Shown here: piece after piece, positions 9,197-20,204 of the stretch
How the letters are laid out: each line of letters opens with the position of its first letter
How positions within the stretch are numbered: the stretch's first letter is position 1
DNA from: Pseudomonadota bacterium
GTDB taxonomy: Bacteria; Pseudomonadota; Alphaproteobacteria; Sphingomonadales; Sphingomonadaceae
Reading direction: 5' to 3'
DNA length: 64,000 nt
Assembly: GCA_023389105.1 (NCBI GenBank)
Contig: JAEWEY010000002.1
Location: forward strand, 124,001 to 188,000
Program-made: the position numbers and the translations under genes
Notes under the pieces: model-generated
Seen by the model: the letters and a program-made list of their open reading frames with translations, nothing else
Told to the model about the DNA's origin: nothing
The model's database searches: none

Positions 9197-9323
9197 TACC
9201 CATTTCTGTGCGCCCGCACGGATGTTTCGTCGAGACCGAACCGGTCGATTTTATGGCATTTCAGGGCAACGGATATCCCAATCCACATGGAATCTTTATG
9301 GGGTGCGACCGCACTGGTTAGCC
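9197..9323. promoter_or_regulatory. Divergent promoter region of the sensor-regulator fusion and kup
   Basis: The 127 bp between the two start codons must hold both promoters. Two direct copies of TTTATGG (9250-9256 and 9295-9301) lie 45 bp apart, in an AT-rich patch that contrasts with the surrounding GC. They resemble the T-rich sites bound by KdpE. Binding is inferred, not shown. Confidence 0.45.
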
Positions 9324-11240
9324 ATGTCCACCCTAGCATCTATCGCCGCGCTGCCCGCCGCTGAATCCAATTCCTCCCACGCGCCCAGCGAAGGCCTGCC
9401 CAAATTGATGCTGGGCGCGATCGGCGTGGTCTATGGCGACATTGGCACATCCCCGCTTTACGCGGTTCAGGCAACGCTGGACCGGCGGTATCACCTCGCG
9501 CTGGACGTAACGGACCTTTACGGGATCGTCAGCCTGATCTTCTGGTCGTTCATTTCCGTCGTGACAATCAAGTATGTGCTGATCGTCATGCGATGCGACA
9601 ATCGCGGGGAAGGCGGCAGCCTGGCCCTCTATGCGCTGATCCAGCGCCAGCTTGGCGCGCTTGCACCACAACGGTGGCTGCTCATCGGCGCATTGTTCGC
9701 CACGGCTTTATTCTACGCGGATGCGATGCTTACCCCTGCGATCTCGGTCATCTCGGCGGTCGAGGGCCTCGGTGTCGTCAGCGCTGCCTTCCAGCCCTAC
9801 ATCGTCTGGATCGCGCTCGCGATCCTGATCAGCCTATTCGCGATTCAGCGTCGCGGCACCGACCGCGTGGGCAAGATGTTCGGGCCGGTCATGCTCGTCT
9901 ATTTCCTGAGTATCGCGGCGATGGGCGTCAGCCACATCATTGGCCATCCGCAAGTCCTGCAGGCGCTCAACCCGGTTCATATATGGGGCTTCTTCATCGC
10001 CCACCCGCTCTATTCGTTTCTCTCGCTCGGCGCGATCGTTTACGCCTTCACCGGCACGGAGGCCCTGTATGCCGACATGGGCCATTTCGGCCGGCGCCCG
10101 ATCACGATGGCATGGCTCTACGTCGTCTTCCCCGCCTTAATCCTCAATTACATGGGACAGGCGGCGATGCTGATCCAGCATCCGGAATTCGCCGATAATC
10201 CGTTCTTCCACATGGTCCCGCCGTCGCTGACCATCCCGCTGCTGGTCATCGCGACCCTCGCCACCATTATTGCCAGCCAGGCCGTCATCTCCGGCGCATT
10301 CTCCGTGACCCACCAGGCGATCCAGCTAGGCTTCATGCCCCGGCTGCGCACGCTGCACACGTCATCCAAGGCGCGCGGCCAGATCTACCTTCCGACCGTC
10401 AATTGGGCGCTGGCGATCATGGTCGCGCTGCTGGTGATCACTTTCCAGCATTCGGCGTCGATGCTTCCGGCTTATGGCCTCGCCGTCGTCGGAACGATGC
10501 TGATCACGACGCTCATGCAATATGTCGTGATATTCCGAATCTGGAAGCGGCCGCTGTGGCAGGGACTGATCGGGTTCGCCGTCTTCGTCACGCTCGACCT
10601 GGTCTTCCTCGCTTCGGGCCTTATGAAATTGTTCGAAGGCGCATGGTTTCCGATCATCGTCGGCCTCGTCATCTTCACGCTGTTAACTACCTGGGCGAAG
10701 GGGCGGTCGCTGATGCGCGCACGTTTGCGGGAAGCTGCCCTGCCGATTGCAATATTCGTGAAATCGACCAGCGCCTCGGTCCATCGGGTCAAGGGCACAT
10801 CGGTCTTCTTGTCGACGTCGGCCGACAGCGTGCCGGCCGCGCTGCTCCACAACCTGAAGCACAACCAGGTGCTTCACGAGCGGGTCCTGATCCTCAATGT
10901 GCAAGTCGAAGAAGTGCCGACCGTGTCACCAAGCGATCGCGTCGAATGGCACGATGCGGGCCACGGATTTTATCAGGTCGTGCTTCACTACGGTTTCATG
11001 GAAGAAGTCGACATTCCGCGCGACCTGGCCGCCATCCGAACCTGCGGCGCACCGTTCAACATGATGAGCACCAGCTTCTTCCTGGGCCGTCAGAAGCTGA
11101 TCGCGACGAAACGGGGAGGAATGGCATTGTGGCGCGAACGCCTGTTCGCCTGGATGCTGAAGAGCAGCGAGAGCGCGATGGAGTTCTTCAAGCTGCCGAC
11201 CAACCGCGTCGTTGAGCTGGGCAGCCAACTCCAGATGTGA
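9324..11240 (+). CDS. kup: Kup/Trk-type potassium uptake transporter
   Basis: A 638-residue inner-membrane K+/H+ symporter of the KUP family. It has the signature GVVYGDIGTSPLYA near the N-terminus, about 12 hydrophobic helices over the first 460 residues, and a soluble C-terminal tail with the family block ending in the SFFLGR segment. The start at 9324 (MSTLASIAALPA) is preferred; an in-frame start at 9186 would run into the divergent regulator gene. The divergent KdpD/KdpE-like fusion suggests that this kup is regulated by K+ or turgor, whereas kup is often constitutive elsewhere. Confidence 0.96.
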   Translation: MSTLASIAALPAAESNSSHAPSEGLPKLMLGAIGVVYGDIGTSPLYAVQATLDRRYHLALDVTDLYGIVSLIFWSFISVVTIKYVLIVMRCDNRGEGGSLALYALIQRQLGALAPQRWLLIGALFATALFYADAMLTPAISVISAVEGLGVVSAAFQPYIVWIALAILISLFAIQRRGTDRVGKMFGPVMLVYFLSIAAMGVSHIIGHPQVLQALNPVHIWGFFIAHPLYSFLSLGAIVYAFTGTEALYADMGHFGRRPITMAWLYVVFPALILNYMGQAAMLIQHPEFADNPFFHMVPPSLTIPLLVIATLATIIASQAVISGAFSVTHQAIQLGFMPRLRTLHTSSKARGQIYLPTVNWALAIMVALLVITFQHSASMLPAYGLAVVGTMLITTLMQYVVIFRIWKRPLWQGLIGFAVFVTLDLVFLASGLMKLFEGAWFPIIVGLVIFTLLTTWAKGRSLMRARLREAALPIAIFVKSTSASVHRVKGTSVFLSTSADSVPAALLHNLKHNQVLHERVLILNVQVEEVPTVSPSDRVEWHDAGHGFYQVVLHYGFMEEVDIPRDLAAIRTCGAPFNMMSTSFFLGRQKLIATKRGGMALWRERLFAWMLKSSESAMEFFKLPTNRVVELGSQLQM

Positions 11241-11323
11241 CGCCGCGGGCACGCGGGGGGTTTGCCCAAATGGCGGGCGGGCACTATCAGCCCGCGCAAA
11301 TCCCACCGCATCTGAAGGTTCGC

Positions 11324-12496
11324 ATGTCCCTTACCATTTCGAGCGCGTTCGACGCCGGCAACATCCGCGTCGTGAAGCAGCAGGGCGACACGTTCGACCT
11401 GGAGATCGTCGCCGATCACATGTCGGACTTTTATCAGTGGTTCTACTTCCGGGTAGCGGGGAAGGCGGGCGACGAAGCGACGCTGCGGATCACCAACTGC
11501 GCCGGCTCTGCCTACCCCAATGGCTGGCCGGACTACAAAGCGGTGATGAGCTTCGATCGCGAGGAATGGTTTCGCATTGACGATACCAGCTATGCCGATG
11601 GCGTCCTGGCGATGAGCTTCACGATGCCCACTGACGTGGTGTGGGTCTCGTACTTCGCGCCTTATTCGATGGAGCGTCACCACGATCTAGTCACCCAGAC
11701 CGCTGCGATAGACGGCGTTGAGTATCGCTCGCTCGGCAAGTCGCTTGACGGCCAGGACCTGGATTGCCTGACGATCGGCGAAGGTCCGCTCAGCGTCTGG
11801 CTTTACGCCCGCCAGCACCCAGGCGAGTCGATGGCCGAATGGTGGATGGAAGGGGCGCTCGAGCGGTTGACGGACGAGGACGATCCAGTCGCCCGCGTTC
11901 TGCGCAAGGAGTGCACGTTCAACATCGTGCCGAACATGAATCCGGATGGTTCGCGCCGCGGGCACCTGCGCACCAACGCGGTCGGCGTGAACCTCAACCG
12001 CGAATGGCACGCGCCGTCGGCCGAGAAGAGTCCGGAAGTGCTGTACGTTCGTAATGCGATGGACGAGACTGGGGTCGACTTCGCGATGGACGTCCACGGT
12101 GACGAAGCCATCCCTGCCAATTTCCTCGCCGGGTTCGAAGGCATCCCGTCGATCACCGAAGGCCAGCAAAAGCTCTTCAGCTTCTTCGGCGAGACGCTGG
12201 AGCGGCTTTCGCCCGACTTCCAGCGCAGCCAGGGCTATGAAGTCGCCAAGCCCGGCCAAGCCAACATGTCGATGTCCACGACCCAGCTCGCCGAACGCTA
12301 CGGTTGCGTGTCGATGACGCTCGAAATGCCGTTCAAGGACAACTTCGACCTGCCCGACGAAGTCTACGGCTGGTCGCCGCAGCGTTCGAAATATCTCGCA
12401 TCGTCCTGCCTCGACGCGCTCCACGCCATTCTGCCTGAGCTGAAGCAGGCCAAGACCGCGCGCGGCACAGCGAAGCGCGAAAAGGCCGACGCCTGA
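11324..12496 (+). CDS. M14 family carboxypeptidase, cytosolic-carboxypeptidase type
   Basis: A 390-residue zinc carboxypeptidase without signal peptide. An N-terminal beta-rich domain (about 1-125) precedes the catalytic domain, as in the M14D subfamily that includes eukaryotic tubulin deglutamylases. Zinc ligands are seen in ARQHPGESM (His and Glu) and MDVHGDE (second His); TLEMPF supplies the catalytic Glu; NMNPDGSRRG and NLNRE are substrate-binding motifs. The start at 11324 gives MSLTISSAFDAGNIRVV. The bacterial substrate is unknown. Its stop overlaps the gpmA start (TGATG), so the two are translationally coupled. Confidence 0.9.
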   Translation: MSLTISSAFDAGNIRVVKQQGDTFDLEIVADHMSDFYQWFYFRVAGKAGDEATLRITNCAGSAYPNGWPDYKAVMSFDREEWFRIDDTSYADGVLAMSFTMPTDVVWVSYFAPYSMERHHDLVTQTAAIDGVEYRSLGKSLDGQDLDCLTIGEGPLSVWLYARQHPGESMAEWWMEGALERLTDEDDPVARVLRKECTFNIVPNMNPDGSRRGHLRTNAVGVNLNREWHAPSAEKSPEVLYVRNAMDETGVDFAMDVHGDEAIPANFLAGFEGIPSITEGQQKLFSFFGETLERLSPDFQRSQGYEVAKPGQANMSMSTTQLAERYGCVSMTLEMPFKDNFDLPDEVYGWSPQRSKYLASSCLDALHAILPELKQAKTARGTAKREKADA

Positions 12497-13182
12497 TGCC
12501 GACACTCGTCCTGCTGCGGCACGGCCAGTCGCAGTGGAACCTCGAAAACCGCTTTACCGGCTGGTGGGACGTCGATCTGTCGCCGACCGGCGTCGAGGAA
12601 GCGCGCCTTGCAGGGTCGCGGCTGCGCGAAAAGGGCTTCGACTTCGACTCCTGTTTTACCAGTGTCCTCACCCGCGCCATCCGCACGCTGCACCTGGTGT
12701 TGCATGAGATGGACCGGTTGTGGCTACCGGTGACCAAGGACTGGCGCCTCAACGAGCGCCACTATGGTGGGCTCACCGGGTTCAACAAGCAGGAGATGAC
12801 CGACAAGGTCGGCGCCGAGCAGGTCAAGATCTGGCGCCGTTCGTTCGACATCCCGCCGCCGCCGCTCGAAGCGCTTAGTCAGTATGACGTGAGCCAGGAT
12901 CGCCGCTACGCCGGGGTCGCCGTTCCGCAGACGGAGAGCCTCAAGGACACCATCGCGCGTGCCGTTCCCTATTATGAGGCTGAGATTGCGCCGGTTCTAA
13001 AAGCCGGGAAGCGCGTGCTGATCACCGCGCACGGCAACAGCCTGCGCGGCATCATGAAATATTTGGAAGGCATCAGCGACGACGACATCGTCGGGTTGGA
13101 GATCCCGACCGGCAAGCCGATTGTCTACGATTTGGCGGACGACCTGTCGGTCCTTCGCCGTTCTTATCTGGACGAAGCCTAA
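12496..13182 (+). CDS. gpmA: 2,3-bisphosphoglycerate-dependent phosphoglycerate mutase
   Basis: A 228-residue histidine phosphatase-fold enzyme interconverting 3- and 2-phosphoglycerate in glycolysis. The catalytic motif is LLRHGQSQWN with phospho-His9; NERHYGGL carries the acid/base Glu; the second active-site His is in ITAHGNSLRG. The length is slightly below the 247-250 residues of E. coli GpmA, with a shorter C-terminal tail, typical for this alphaproteobacterial group. The start overlaps the carboxypeptidase stop. The gene ends in a 4-bp convergent overlap with the GGDEF gene. Confidence 0.95.
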   Translation: MPTLVLLRHGQSQWNLENRFTGWWDVDLSPTGVEEARLAGSRLREKGFDFDSCFTSVLTRAIRTLHLVLHEMDRLWLPVTKDWRLNERHYGGLTGFNKQEMTDKVGAEQVKIWRRSFDIPPPPLEALSQYDVSQDRRYAGVAVPQTESLKDTIARAVPYYEAEIAPVLKAGKRVLITAHGNSLRGIMKYLEGISDDDIVGLEIPTGKPIVYDLADDLSVLRRSYLDEA

Positions 13183-13808
13183 GCTGCCTGCTTGCGGGCG
13201 TACATCGCCTCGTCAGCGCGCTCCATGACTGTCTCCGCAGTATCGCAGGCGTCGATCATGCCGACGCCGACCGCGACGCTCAGCGGCAACGCCTCGCCTT
13301 CGAACATGAATTCGCAGGCCGAAATCTGCTCGATCAGGCGCAGCGCCGTCTCCTGAGCTGCCGCCTCGTCAGAGCTTTCAAGCAGGATACCGAACTCGTC
13401 GCCGCCGATCCGCGCGACCACGTCGCTGTGGCGCACGCCTTTCACCAGCAAGGATGCGACCTGGATCAGCGCTTCGTCGCCGGCGCGATGACCGAATGTG
13501 TCGTTGATGATCTTGAGGCCGTCGAGGTCGACGAACAGCATGGCCCCGCTGATGCTGTAGCGCTCGACCCGCGCGATCAGCCGCTCCAGCTCGCGCATGA
13601 AGCCGCGCCGGTTCGGCAGGTCGATCAACGAATCCCGATGCGCCAGCTGATCCAGCTGCTCGACGCGCTCTTGAAGCCGCGCGACCTTAGCCCTCAACAG
13701 GCTGATCTCCTCGATCAGCCGATCCCGATCATCGACGTCGATGACGACGTCGGCCATTTGATCAGACATTGCCCCTGAGACTCGCTTCAGTGTCTGTTCC
13801 CTATCCAT
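13179..13808 (-). CDS. Soluble diguanylate cyclase
   Basis: A 209-residue cytoplasmic GGDEF protein. Residues 25-58 are an acidic/basic coiled coil that could pair two cyclase domains. The domain starts at DSLIDLPNRRGF, and the active-site GGDEF is intact at 135-139. The RxxD inhibitory site (Arg126-Asp129, RHSD) lies exactly five residues upstream, so product inhibition by c-di-GMP is expected. There is no sensory domain beyond the coiled coil. Met14 is an alternative start. A PilZ-type c-di-GMP receptor lies at the far end of the window. Confidence 0.93.
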   Translation of the reverse strand: MDREQTLKRVSGAMSDQMADVVIDVDDRDRLIEEISLLRAKVARLQERVEQLDQLAHRDSLIDLPNRRGFMRELERLIARVERYSISGAMLFVDLDGLKIINDTFGHRAGDEALIQVASLLVKGVRHSDVVARIGGDEFGILLESSDEAAAQETALRLIEQISACEFMFEGEALPLSVAVGVGMIDACDTAETVMERADEAMYARKQAA

Positions 13809-13905
13809 AGCGCGATTCCAGGGCGCTGAAAACGTGGGAACATTTACGCATGCGAATCAAACGCTGCCCACCCCGCGAAAGGTCCGATTGCAACGCCGGA
13901 ATCGC

Positions 13906-13929
13906 GTCCCTAAGAGGGACGGCCCTCTC
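13906..13929 (+). promoter_or_regulatory. Two overlapping small hairpins in the purE leader
   Basis: GTCCC (13906-13910) can pair with GGGAC (13916-13920), and AGAGGG (13913-13918) can pair with CCCTCT (13923-13928). Both use the same GGG, so only one can form at a time. They end about 25 nt before the purE ATG at 13953. This is a weak attenuator-like arrangement and may be chance in GC-rich DNA. Confidence 0.2.
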
Positions 13930-13952
13930 TTCAAGCAACAGATGGCAGGACG

Positions 13953-14435
13953 ATGACGCAGCCGGTGATCGGCATCATCATGGGCAGCAAGTCCGATTGG
14001 GAGACGATGCGCCATGCCGCCGACACGCTCGGCCAACTGGGTGTCCCGCACGAAACGCGAATCGTCTCTGCGCATCGCACGCCACAGCGGCTCTACGATT
14101 ATGCGCACGGTGCCCAGGGGCGCGGCCTGAAGCTTATCATCGCCGGCGCGGGCGGTGCCGCCCACCTGCCAGGCATGGCGGCGTCGATGACCGCGCTCCC
14201 GGTCCTCGGCGTTCCCATCGAAAGCCAGGCGCTCAAGGGCATGGATAGCCTCCTGTCGATCGTACAAATGCCCGCCGGTGTCCCGGTGGGCACTCTGGCC
14301 ATTGGCCGTGCGGGCGCGGTCAACGCAGCGCTTCTGGCTGCAGCGATGCTCGCCACCAACGATGACAGTCTTGCTGGCCGACTCGCCGACTGGCGGGAAG
14401 CGCAGACCGGATCGGTGGCCGAATCTCCCGAATGA
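13953..14435 (+). CDS. purE: N5-carboxyaminoimidazole ribonucleotide mutase
   Basis: A 160-residue class I PurE that moves the carboxylate of N5-CAIR to give CAIR in purine synthesis. The family motifs are present: IIMGSKSDWETM at the N-terminus, SAHRTP carrying the catalytic His, and GAGGAAHLPGM. It forms an operon with purK, whose ATG overlaps the purE stop by 4 nt, matching their sequential reactions. Transcription starts in a 144-bp gap divergent from the GGDEF gene. Confidence 0.97.
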   Translation: MTQPVIGIIMGSKSDWETMRHAADTLGQLGVPHETRIVSAHRTPQRLYDYAHGAQGRGLKLIIAGAGGAAHLPGMAASMTALPVLGVPIESQALKGMDSLLSIVQMPAGVPVGTLAIGRAGAVNAALLAAAMLATNDDSLAGRLADWREAQTGSVAESPE

Positions 14436-15490
14436 TCGCGCCAGGCTCGACAATCGGGATCATCGGCGGCGGCCAGCTCGGCCGCATGCTGTCGATCGCT
14501 GCCGCCCAGCTCGGCTATCGCTGCCACATCTACGATCCGCAGGAAAATCCGCCTGCTGCAGATGTCGCTGGCGAGGCAACCCATGCCGCCTACGACGACG
14601 CTGAGGCCATGCGGCGTTTCGCCGATGCCGTCGACGTGGCGACCTATGAGTTCGAGAATCTCCCCGCTGGCGCTCTCAGCGCCCTGGGGCACAAGCTCCG
14701 CCCCGGTACGCGCTCGCTGGCGGTCGCGCAGGATCGTGCGGCCGAGAAGGAATTTCTTGAGCAATGCCGGGCTCGGGTGTCGCCATGGCGCGCGGTCGAA
14801 ACGCTCGCCGACGTTGAATCCGCCGTGGCCGAGCTTCGCGTTCCCTTGGTCCTGAAGACCCGCCGCTTCGGCTATGACGGAAAAGGTCAGGCATGGATTC
14901 GCGGTGAGGACAAGGCGGCCGCTGCCTGGGACGCGATTGGCCAGCAACCGGCGGTGGCCGAAGCCGGCGTCGCCTTCAGCGCGGAATTTTCCGTAATCAT
15001 CGCGCGTTGGGCGGACGGCCGAAATGCGCTGTGGGAATCGCCGGAAAACGCGCATCGCGACGGGATCCTTCGCCGGTCCACGGTGCCCTGCAGCCAGCAA
15101 GTGGCGCTGCAAGTCCCTCGCGCCCGCGAAACGGCGATCGCTGTCGCTAACGCCCTGGATCACGTCGGCGTCCTCACGGTCGAGTTCTTCGCGGCGGCCG
15201 GCGGCCCAATGGTCAATGAGATCGCCCCCCGTGTGCATAACAGCGGGCATTGGACGATCGAAGGCGCCGTGACCTCGCAATTCGAACAGCACATCCGCGC
15301 CATCTGCGATCTACCGCCGGGGCTCACCGGCCTGATCCGCGGCAGCGCCACCATGGACAATCTGATCGGCGATGAAGTCGACCGGTGGCCGGAGCTACTC
15401 GCCGAACGCGGCGCACATGTTCATCTATATGGTAAGGGTGAAGCTAGACCCGGGCGCAAGATGGGGCATGTCACGCGGGTGGTGCGGTAG
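14432..15490 (+). CDS. purK: N5-carboxyaminoimidazole ribonucleotide synthase
   Basis: A 352-residue ATP-grasp enzyme that makes N5-CAIR from AIR, bicarbonate and ATP. The N-terminal GIIGGGQLGRMLSIAA binding loop, TYEFENLP, the LKTRRFGYDGKGQ ATP-grasp strand and the C-terminal NEIAPRVHNSGHWT are all as expected. It overlaps purE by 4 nt and uses that gene's ribosomes. A weak imperfect hairpin (15497-15520) follows the stop. Confidence 0.97.
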   Translation: MIAPGSTIGIIGGGQLGRMLSIAAAQLGYRCHIYDPQENPPAADVAGEATHAAYDDAEAMRRFADAVDVATYEFENLPAGALSALGHKLRPGTRSLAVAQDRAAEKEFLEQCRARVSPWRAVETLADVESAVAELRVPLVLKTRRFGYDGKGQAWIRGEDKAAAAWDAIGQQPAVAEAGVAFSAEFSVIIARWADGRNALWESPENAHRDGILRRSTVPCSQQVALQVPRARETAIAVANALDHVGVLTVEFFAAAGGPMVNEIAPRVHNSGHWTIEGAVTSQFEQHIRAICDLPPGLTGLIRGSATMDNLIGDEVDRWPELLAERGAHVHLYGKGEARPGRKMGHVTRVVR

Positions 15491-15730
15491 AGACGTCCTG
15501 TTCCGCCTGACACGGACAGGGGTTTCGAACGGACATTCCACGTGGGCGCAGCGAGGTGGAGCAAACGCGGCTGATATTCCGGGCACTAGTAAGGATTGCG
15601 CAATTGGCGATTGACGCCAGCGCCGCGACCGTGACGTTATCAATTCGCGGCATTCGTGTGAGCAGGAAGGCGGAAATCAGCGCTATGAATGCGACCACGG
15701 CATGACCGCGGAACACGATATGACGCGTTA

Positions 15731-15734
<4 letters not shown>
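15471..15734 (-). CDS. Possible small membrane protein after pccA
   Basis: An 87-codon frame beginning with GTG that overlaps the pccA stop as GTGA, the usual geometry of translational coupling. It has one hydrophobic stretch (about residues 10-27, AVVAFIALISAFLL) and a basic, Cys-containing tail that resembles no family. The last 20 bp run into the 3' end of purK on the other strand. The coupling favours a real gene, but the unremarkable tail argues against it. It is the only candidate in the 240-bp purK-pccA gap. Confidence 0.25.
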
Positions 15735-17729
<1,995 letters not shown>

Positions 17730-17740
<11 letters not shown>

Positions 17741-18002
17741 GATTCAGCTTTCTCAACTGCGAGATCGCGGCGAGCATCCCCGCCAACAGGCAGGAGAAGG
17801 GTAGCCAGACCCAAGGTGAAACCCAAAAGATTTCACCGGTGTAAAACGCACCATGGAAGTAGCCGACAAGGAATAAAGTGCACGACAGTGCCAAGAGAAC
17901 GATAAGGCTGACCAACGCAATTCGTTTCACACGGCGCGTCTTGGCCAAGAGGGAAATCGCAGCGCACGCGACAATCGACACAGCAACGAGGATGAAAGTC
18001 AT
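17730..18002 (-). CDS. Small three-helix membrane protein in the propionyl-CoA operon
   Basis: A 90-residue protein with three predicted membrane helices (about 2-19, 27-47, 60-80) and a basic tail. Its ATG overlaps the stop of the mutase gene as ATGA, and its 3' end overlaps the pccA start by 11 nt, so it is coupled on both sides. I recognise no family. The position, wedged between two propionyl-CoA enzymes, suggests a conserved operon member or a neutral insertion; the sequence alone cannot decide. Confidence 0.7.
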
Positions 18003-20125
18003 TCCGCCGCCTCATCCAGTGGCGGGCGGTTGTGTCCGAGCAGGCGCAACACCTCGTCGGCCGCATCTGCCAGATTAGTCCCGGGGCCGAAGATCGCCTG
18101 TACGCCGGCAGCACGGAGCGCGGCGTAATCCTGCGGCGGGATCACGCCGCCGGCGACGACCTTGATGTCGGCGCGGCCCATGTCCTTCAGCGCTTCGATC
18201 ATTTCCGGGATGAGCGTCCGATGACCCGCGGCAAGCGAGCTTGCGCCGACGACGTCGACGTCATTGTCGATGGCCATTTGCGCGGTCTCGCGGGGGGTCT
18301 GGAACAGCGGGCCGGGAACGACCTCAAAGCCGAGGTCTGTGAAGGCCGACGACACCAGGTTGGCGCCGCGGTCGTGGCCGTCCTGGCCCATCTTGGCGAC
18401 CATGATGCGGGGCTTGCGGCCGAGCCGGTCGGCAACTGAGCGGGTGCCTTCTTCCGCAGCTTTCCAGCGTCCGTCCTGCCGCGCGGTGCCGTAAATGCCG
18501 CGCACCGGCTCGGGCTTGGTGCCGTAGCGGCCGAAGGCGCGTTCGAGCGCGTCGGAGATTTCGCCGAGGGTGCAGCGAACACGCGCTGCCTCGACGCTCA
18601 GGCGGAGCAGGTTTTCGTTCCCGCGTGCGCCCTGTTCGAGCCTGTCGAGTGCCGCCCGCACCTTGCCCTCGTCGCGGCCCGCCCGAACCTTCTCGATCTT
18701 GGCGATTTGGGAGGCGCGGACCTTAGCGTTGTCGACCTCGAGGATTTCGACCGGCGGTTCCTCGGCAAGCCGGTAGCGGTTCACGCCGACGATGGTCGTC
18801 TCGCCCGTATCGACCTTGGCAGCGCGCGCGGCCGCCGCTTCCTCGATGCGATGCTTGGGCAGGCCTTCCGCGACCGCCTTGGTCATGCCGCCATGCGCCT
18901 CGACTTCCTCGATCAGCGCCCAGGCTTTTTCTTCCAGCTCGCGGGTCAGCGCCTCGACATAATAGCTGCCACCGAGCGGGTCGGCGACCGCAGTGACGCC
19001 GCTTTCCTCGGCCAGGATCAGCTGCGTGTTGCGGGCGATCCGCGCGCTGAAATCGGTCGGCAGCGCGATCGCTTCGTCGAAGCTGTTGGTGTGCAGCGAC
19101 TGCGTGCCGCCAAGCACCGCCGCCAGCGCCTCGATCGTGGTGCGGATGATGTTGTTGTACGGGTCCTGCTCGGTCAGACTGACGCCCGACGTCTGGCAGT
19201 GCGTGCGCAGGCGCTTGGACTCATCCTTTTTGGCGCCGAGCTGGGTCATGATCCGGTGCCACAGCGTGCGCCCCGCGCGGAGTTTCGCGACCTCCATGAA
19301 CAGGTTCATGCCGATGCCCCAGAAGAAGCTGAGGCGGCCGGCGAAGTCGTCGATGTCGAGCCCGTCGGCCTGCGCCGCGCGTACATATTCCATGCCGTCG
19401 GCAAGCGTGTAGGCGAGCTCCTGCACCGCCGTCGCCCCGGCCTCGTGCATGTGATAGCCGCTGATCGAGATGCTGTTGAACTTCGGCATCTCCGCCGCGC
19501 AGAAACCGATGATGTCGGACACAATCCGCATCGAAGGTTCGGGCGGGTAGATGTACGTGTTCCGGACCGCGAACTCTTTCAGGATGTCGTTCTGGATCGT
19601 TCCAGTCAGCTGGGCGTGGGGAACGCCCTGTTCCTCGCCCGCGACGATGAAGAAGGCCAACACCGGCAGTACCGCGCCGTTCATCGTCATGCTGACCGAC
19701 ATCTCGCCGAGCGGGATGCCGTCGAACAGCAGCTTCATGTCCTCGACCGTGTCGATGGCGACGCCCGCCATGCCGACGTCGCCGGCCACGCGGGGGTTGT
19801 CGCTGTCGTAGCCGCGATGGGTGGCGAGGTCGAAGGCGACGCTGAGACCCTTTTGACCAGCAGCCAGGTTGCGGCGGTAGAAGGCGTTGGATTCTTCGGC
19901 GGTCGAGAAGCCGGCATACTGGCGGAGGGTCCACGGACGCCCAGCGTACATCGTCGCATAGGGTCCGCGCGTAAACGGCGCGACACCGGGGTAGCCGCTG
20001 TCCCGCTCCTCGCTGGGGCCGTAGACGGTCTGCAGACGGATACCTTCGACGGTCTCCCGCGATAGATCCTTGCCGCGCGATTCCTTGGCGGCGAGCGCTT
20101 CCCAATCCTGTCGTTTGTCAGTCAC
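17999..20125 (-). CDS. Methylmalonyl-CoA mutase, single large subunit
   Basis: A 708-residue adenosylcobalamin enzyme that converts methylmalonyl-CoA to succinyl-CoA. The N-terminal TIM-barrel part includes GVAPFTRGPYATMY and the substrate region around RTHCQTSGVSL. The C-terminal cobalamin domain has the DxHxxG motif (GQDGHDRGAN), whose His replaces the lower axial base. This is the long active type and needs no small subunit. It heads an operon with the small membrane gene and pccA, so propionyl-CoA from odd-chain or branched substrates goes to succinate. No cobalamin riboswitch is seen upstream. Confidence 0.96.
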   Translation of the reverse strand: MTDKRQDWEALAAKESRGKDLSRETVEGIRLQTVYGPSEERDSGYPGVAPFTRGPYATMYAGRPWTLRQYAGFSTAEESNAFYRRNLAAGQKGLSVAFDLATHRGYDSDNPRVAGDVGMAGVAIDTVEDMKLLFDGIPLGEMSVSMTMNGAVLPVLAFFIVAGEEQGVPHAQLTGTIQNDILKEFAVRNTYIYPPEPSMRIVSDIIGFCAAEMPKFNSISISGYHMHEAGATAVQELAYTLADGMEYVRAAQADGLDIDDFAGRLSFFWGIGMNLFMEVAKLRAGRTLWHRIMTQLGAKKDESKRLRTHCQTSGVSLTEQDPYNNIIRTTIEALAAVLGGTQSLHTNSFDEAIALPTDFSARIARNTQLILAEESGVTAVADPLGGSYYVEALTRELEEKAWALIEEVEAHGGMTKAVAEGLPKHRIEEAAAARAAKVDTGETTIVGVNRYRLAEEPPVEILEVDNAKVRASQIAKIEKVRAGRDEGKVRAALDRLEQGARGNENLLRLSVEAARVRCTLGEISDALERAFGRYGTKPEPVRGIYGTARQDGRWKAAEEGTRSVADRLGRKPRIMVAKMGQDGHDRGANLVSSAFTDLGFEVVPGPLFQTPRETAQMAIDNDVDVVGASSLAAGHRTLIPEMIEALKDMGRADIKVVAGGVIPPQDYAALRAAGVQAIFGPGTNLADAADEVLRLLGHNRPPLDEAAE

Positions 20126-20204
20126 GGCGCGGTCACTAGCGCGCGGTTGGGCCGACCGCCAGCATCACCGGAAGCGGATCCACAAGCCACCCTTCGTCGC
20201 TCAC

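Noticed and set aside
15497..15520. Terminator after purK
   Set aside because: The stem needs a bulge and no clear T-run follows, so it was mentioned with purK and not annotated as a feature.
18707..20065. 452-codon frame antisense to methylmalonyl-CoA mutase
   Set aside because: The mutase is intact on the minus strand; the plus-strand product has no domain and lies wholly inside it.
20126..20204. Cobalamin riboswitch before methylmalonyl-CoA mutase
   Set aside because: The 79-bp gap is too short for the aptamer, and no B12-box sequence is seen.
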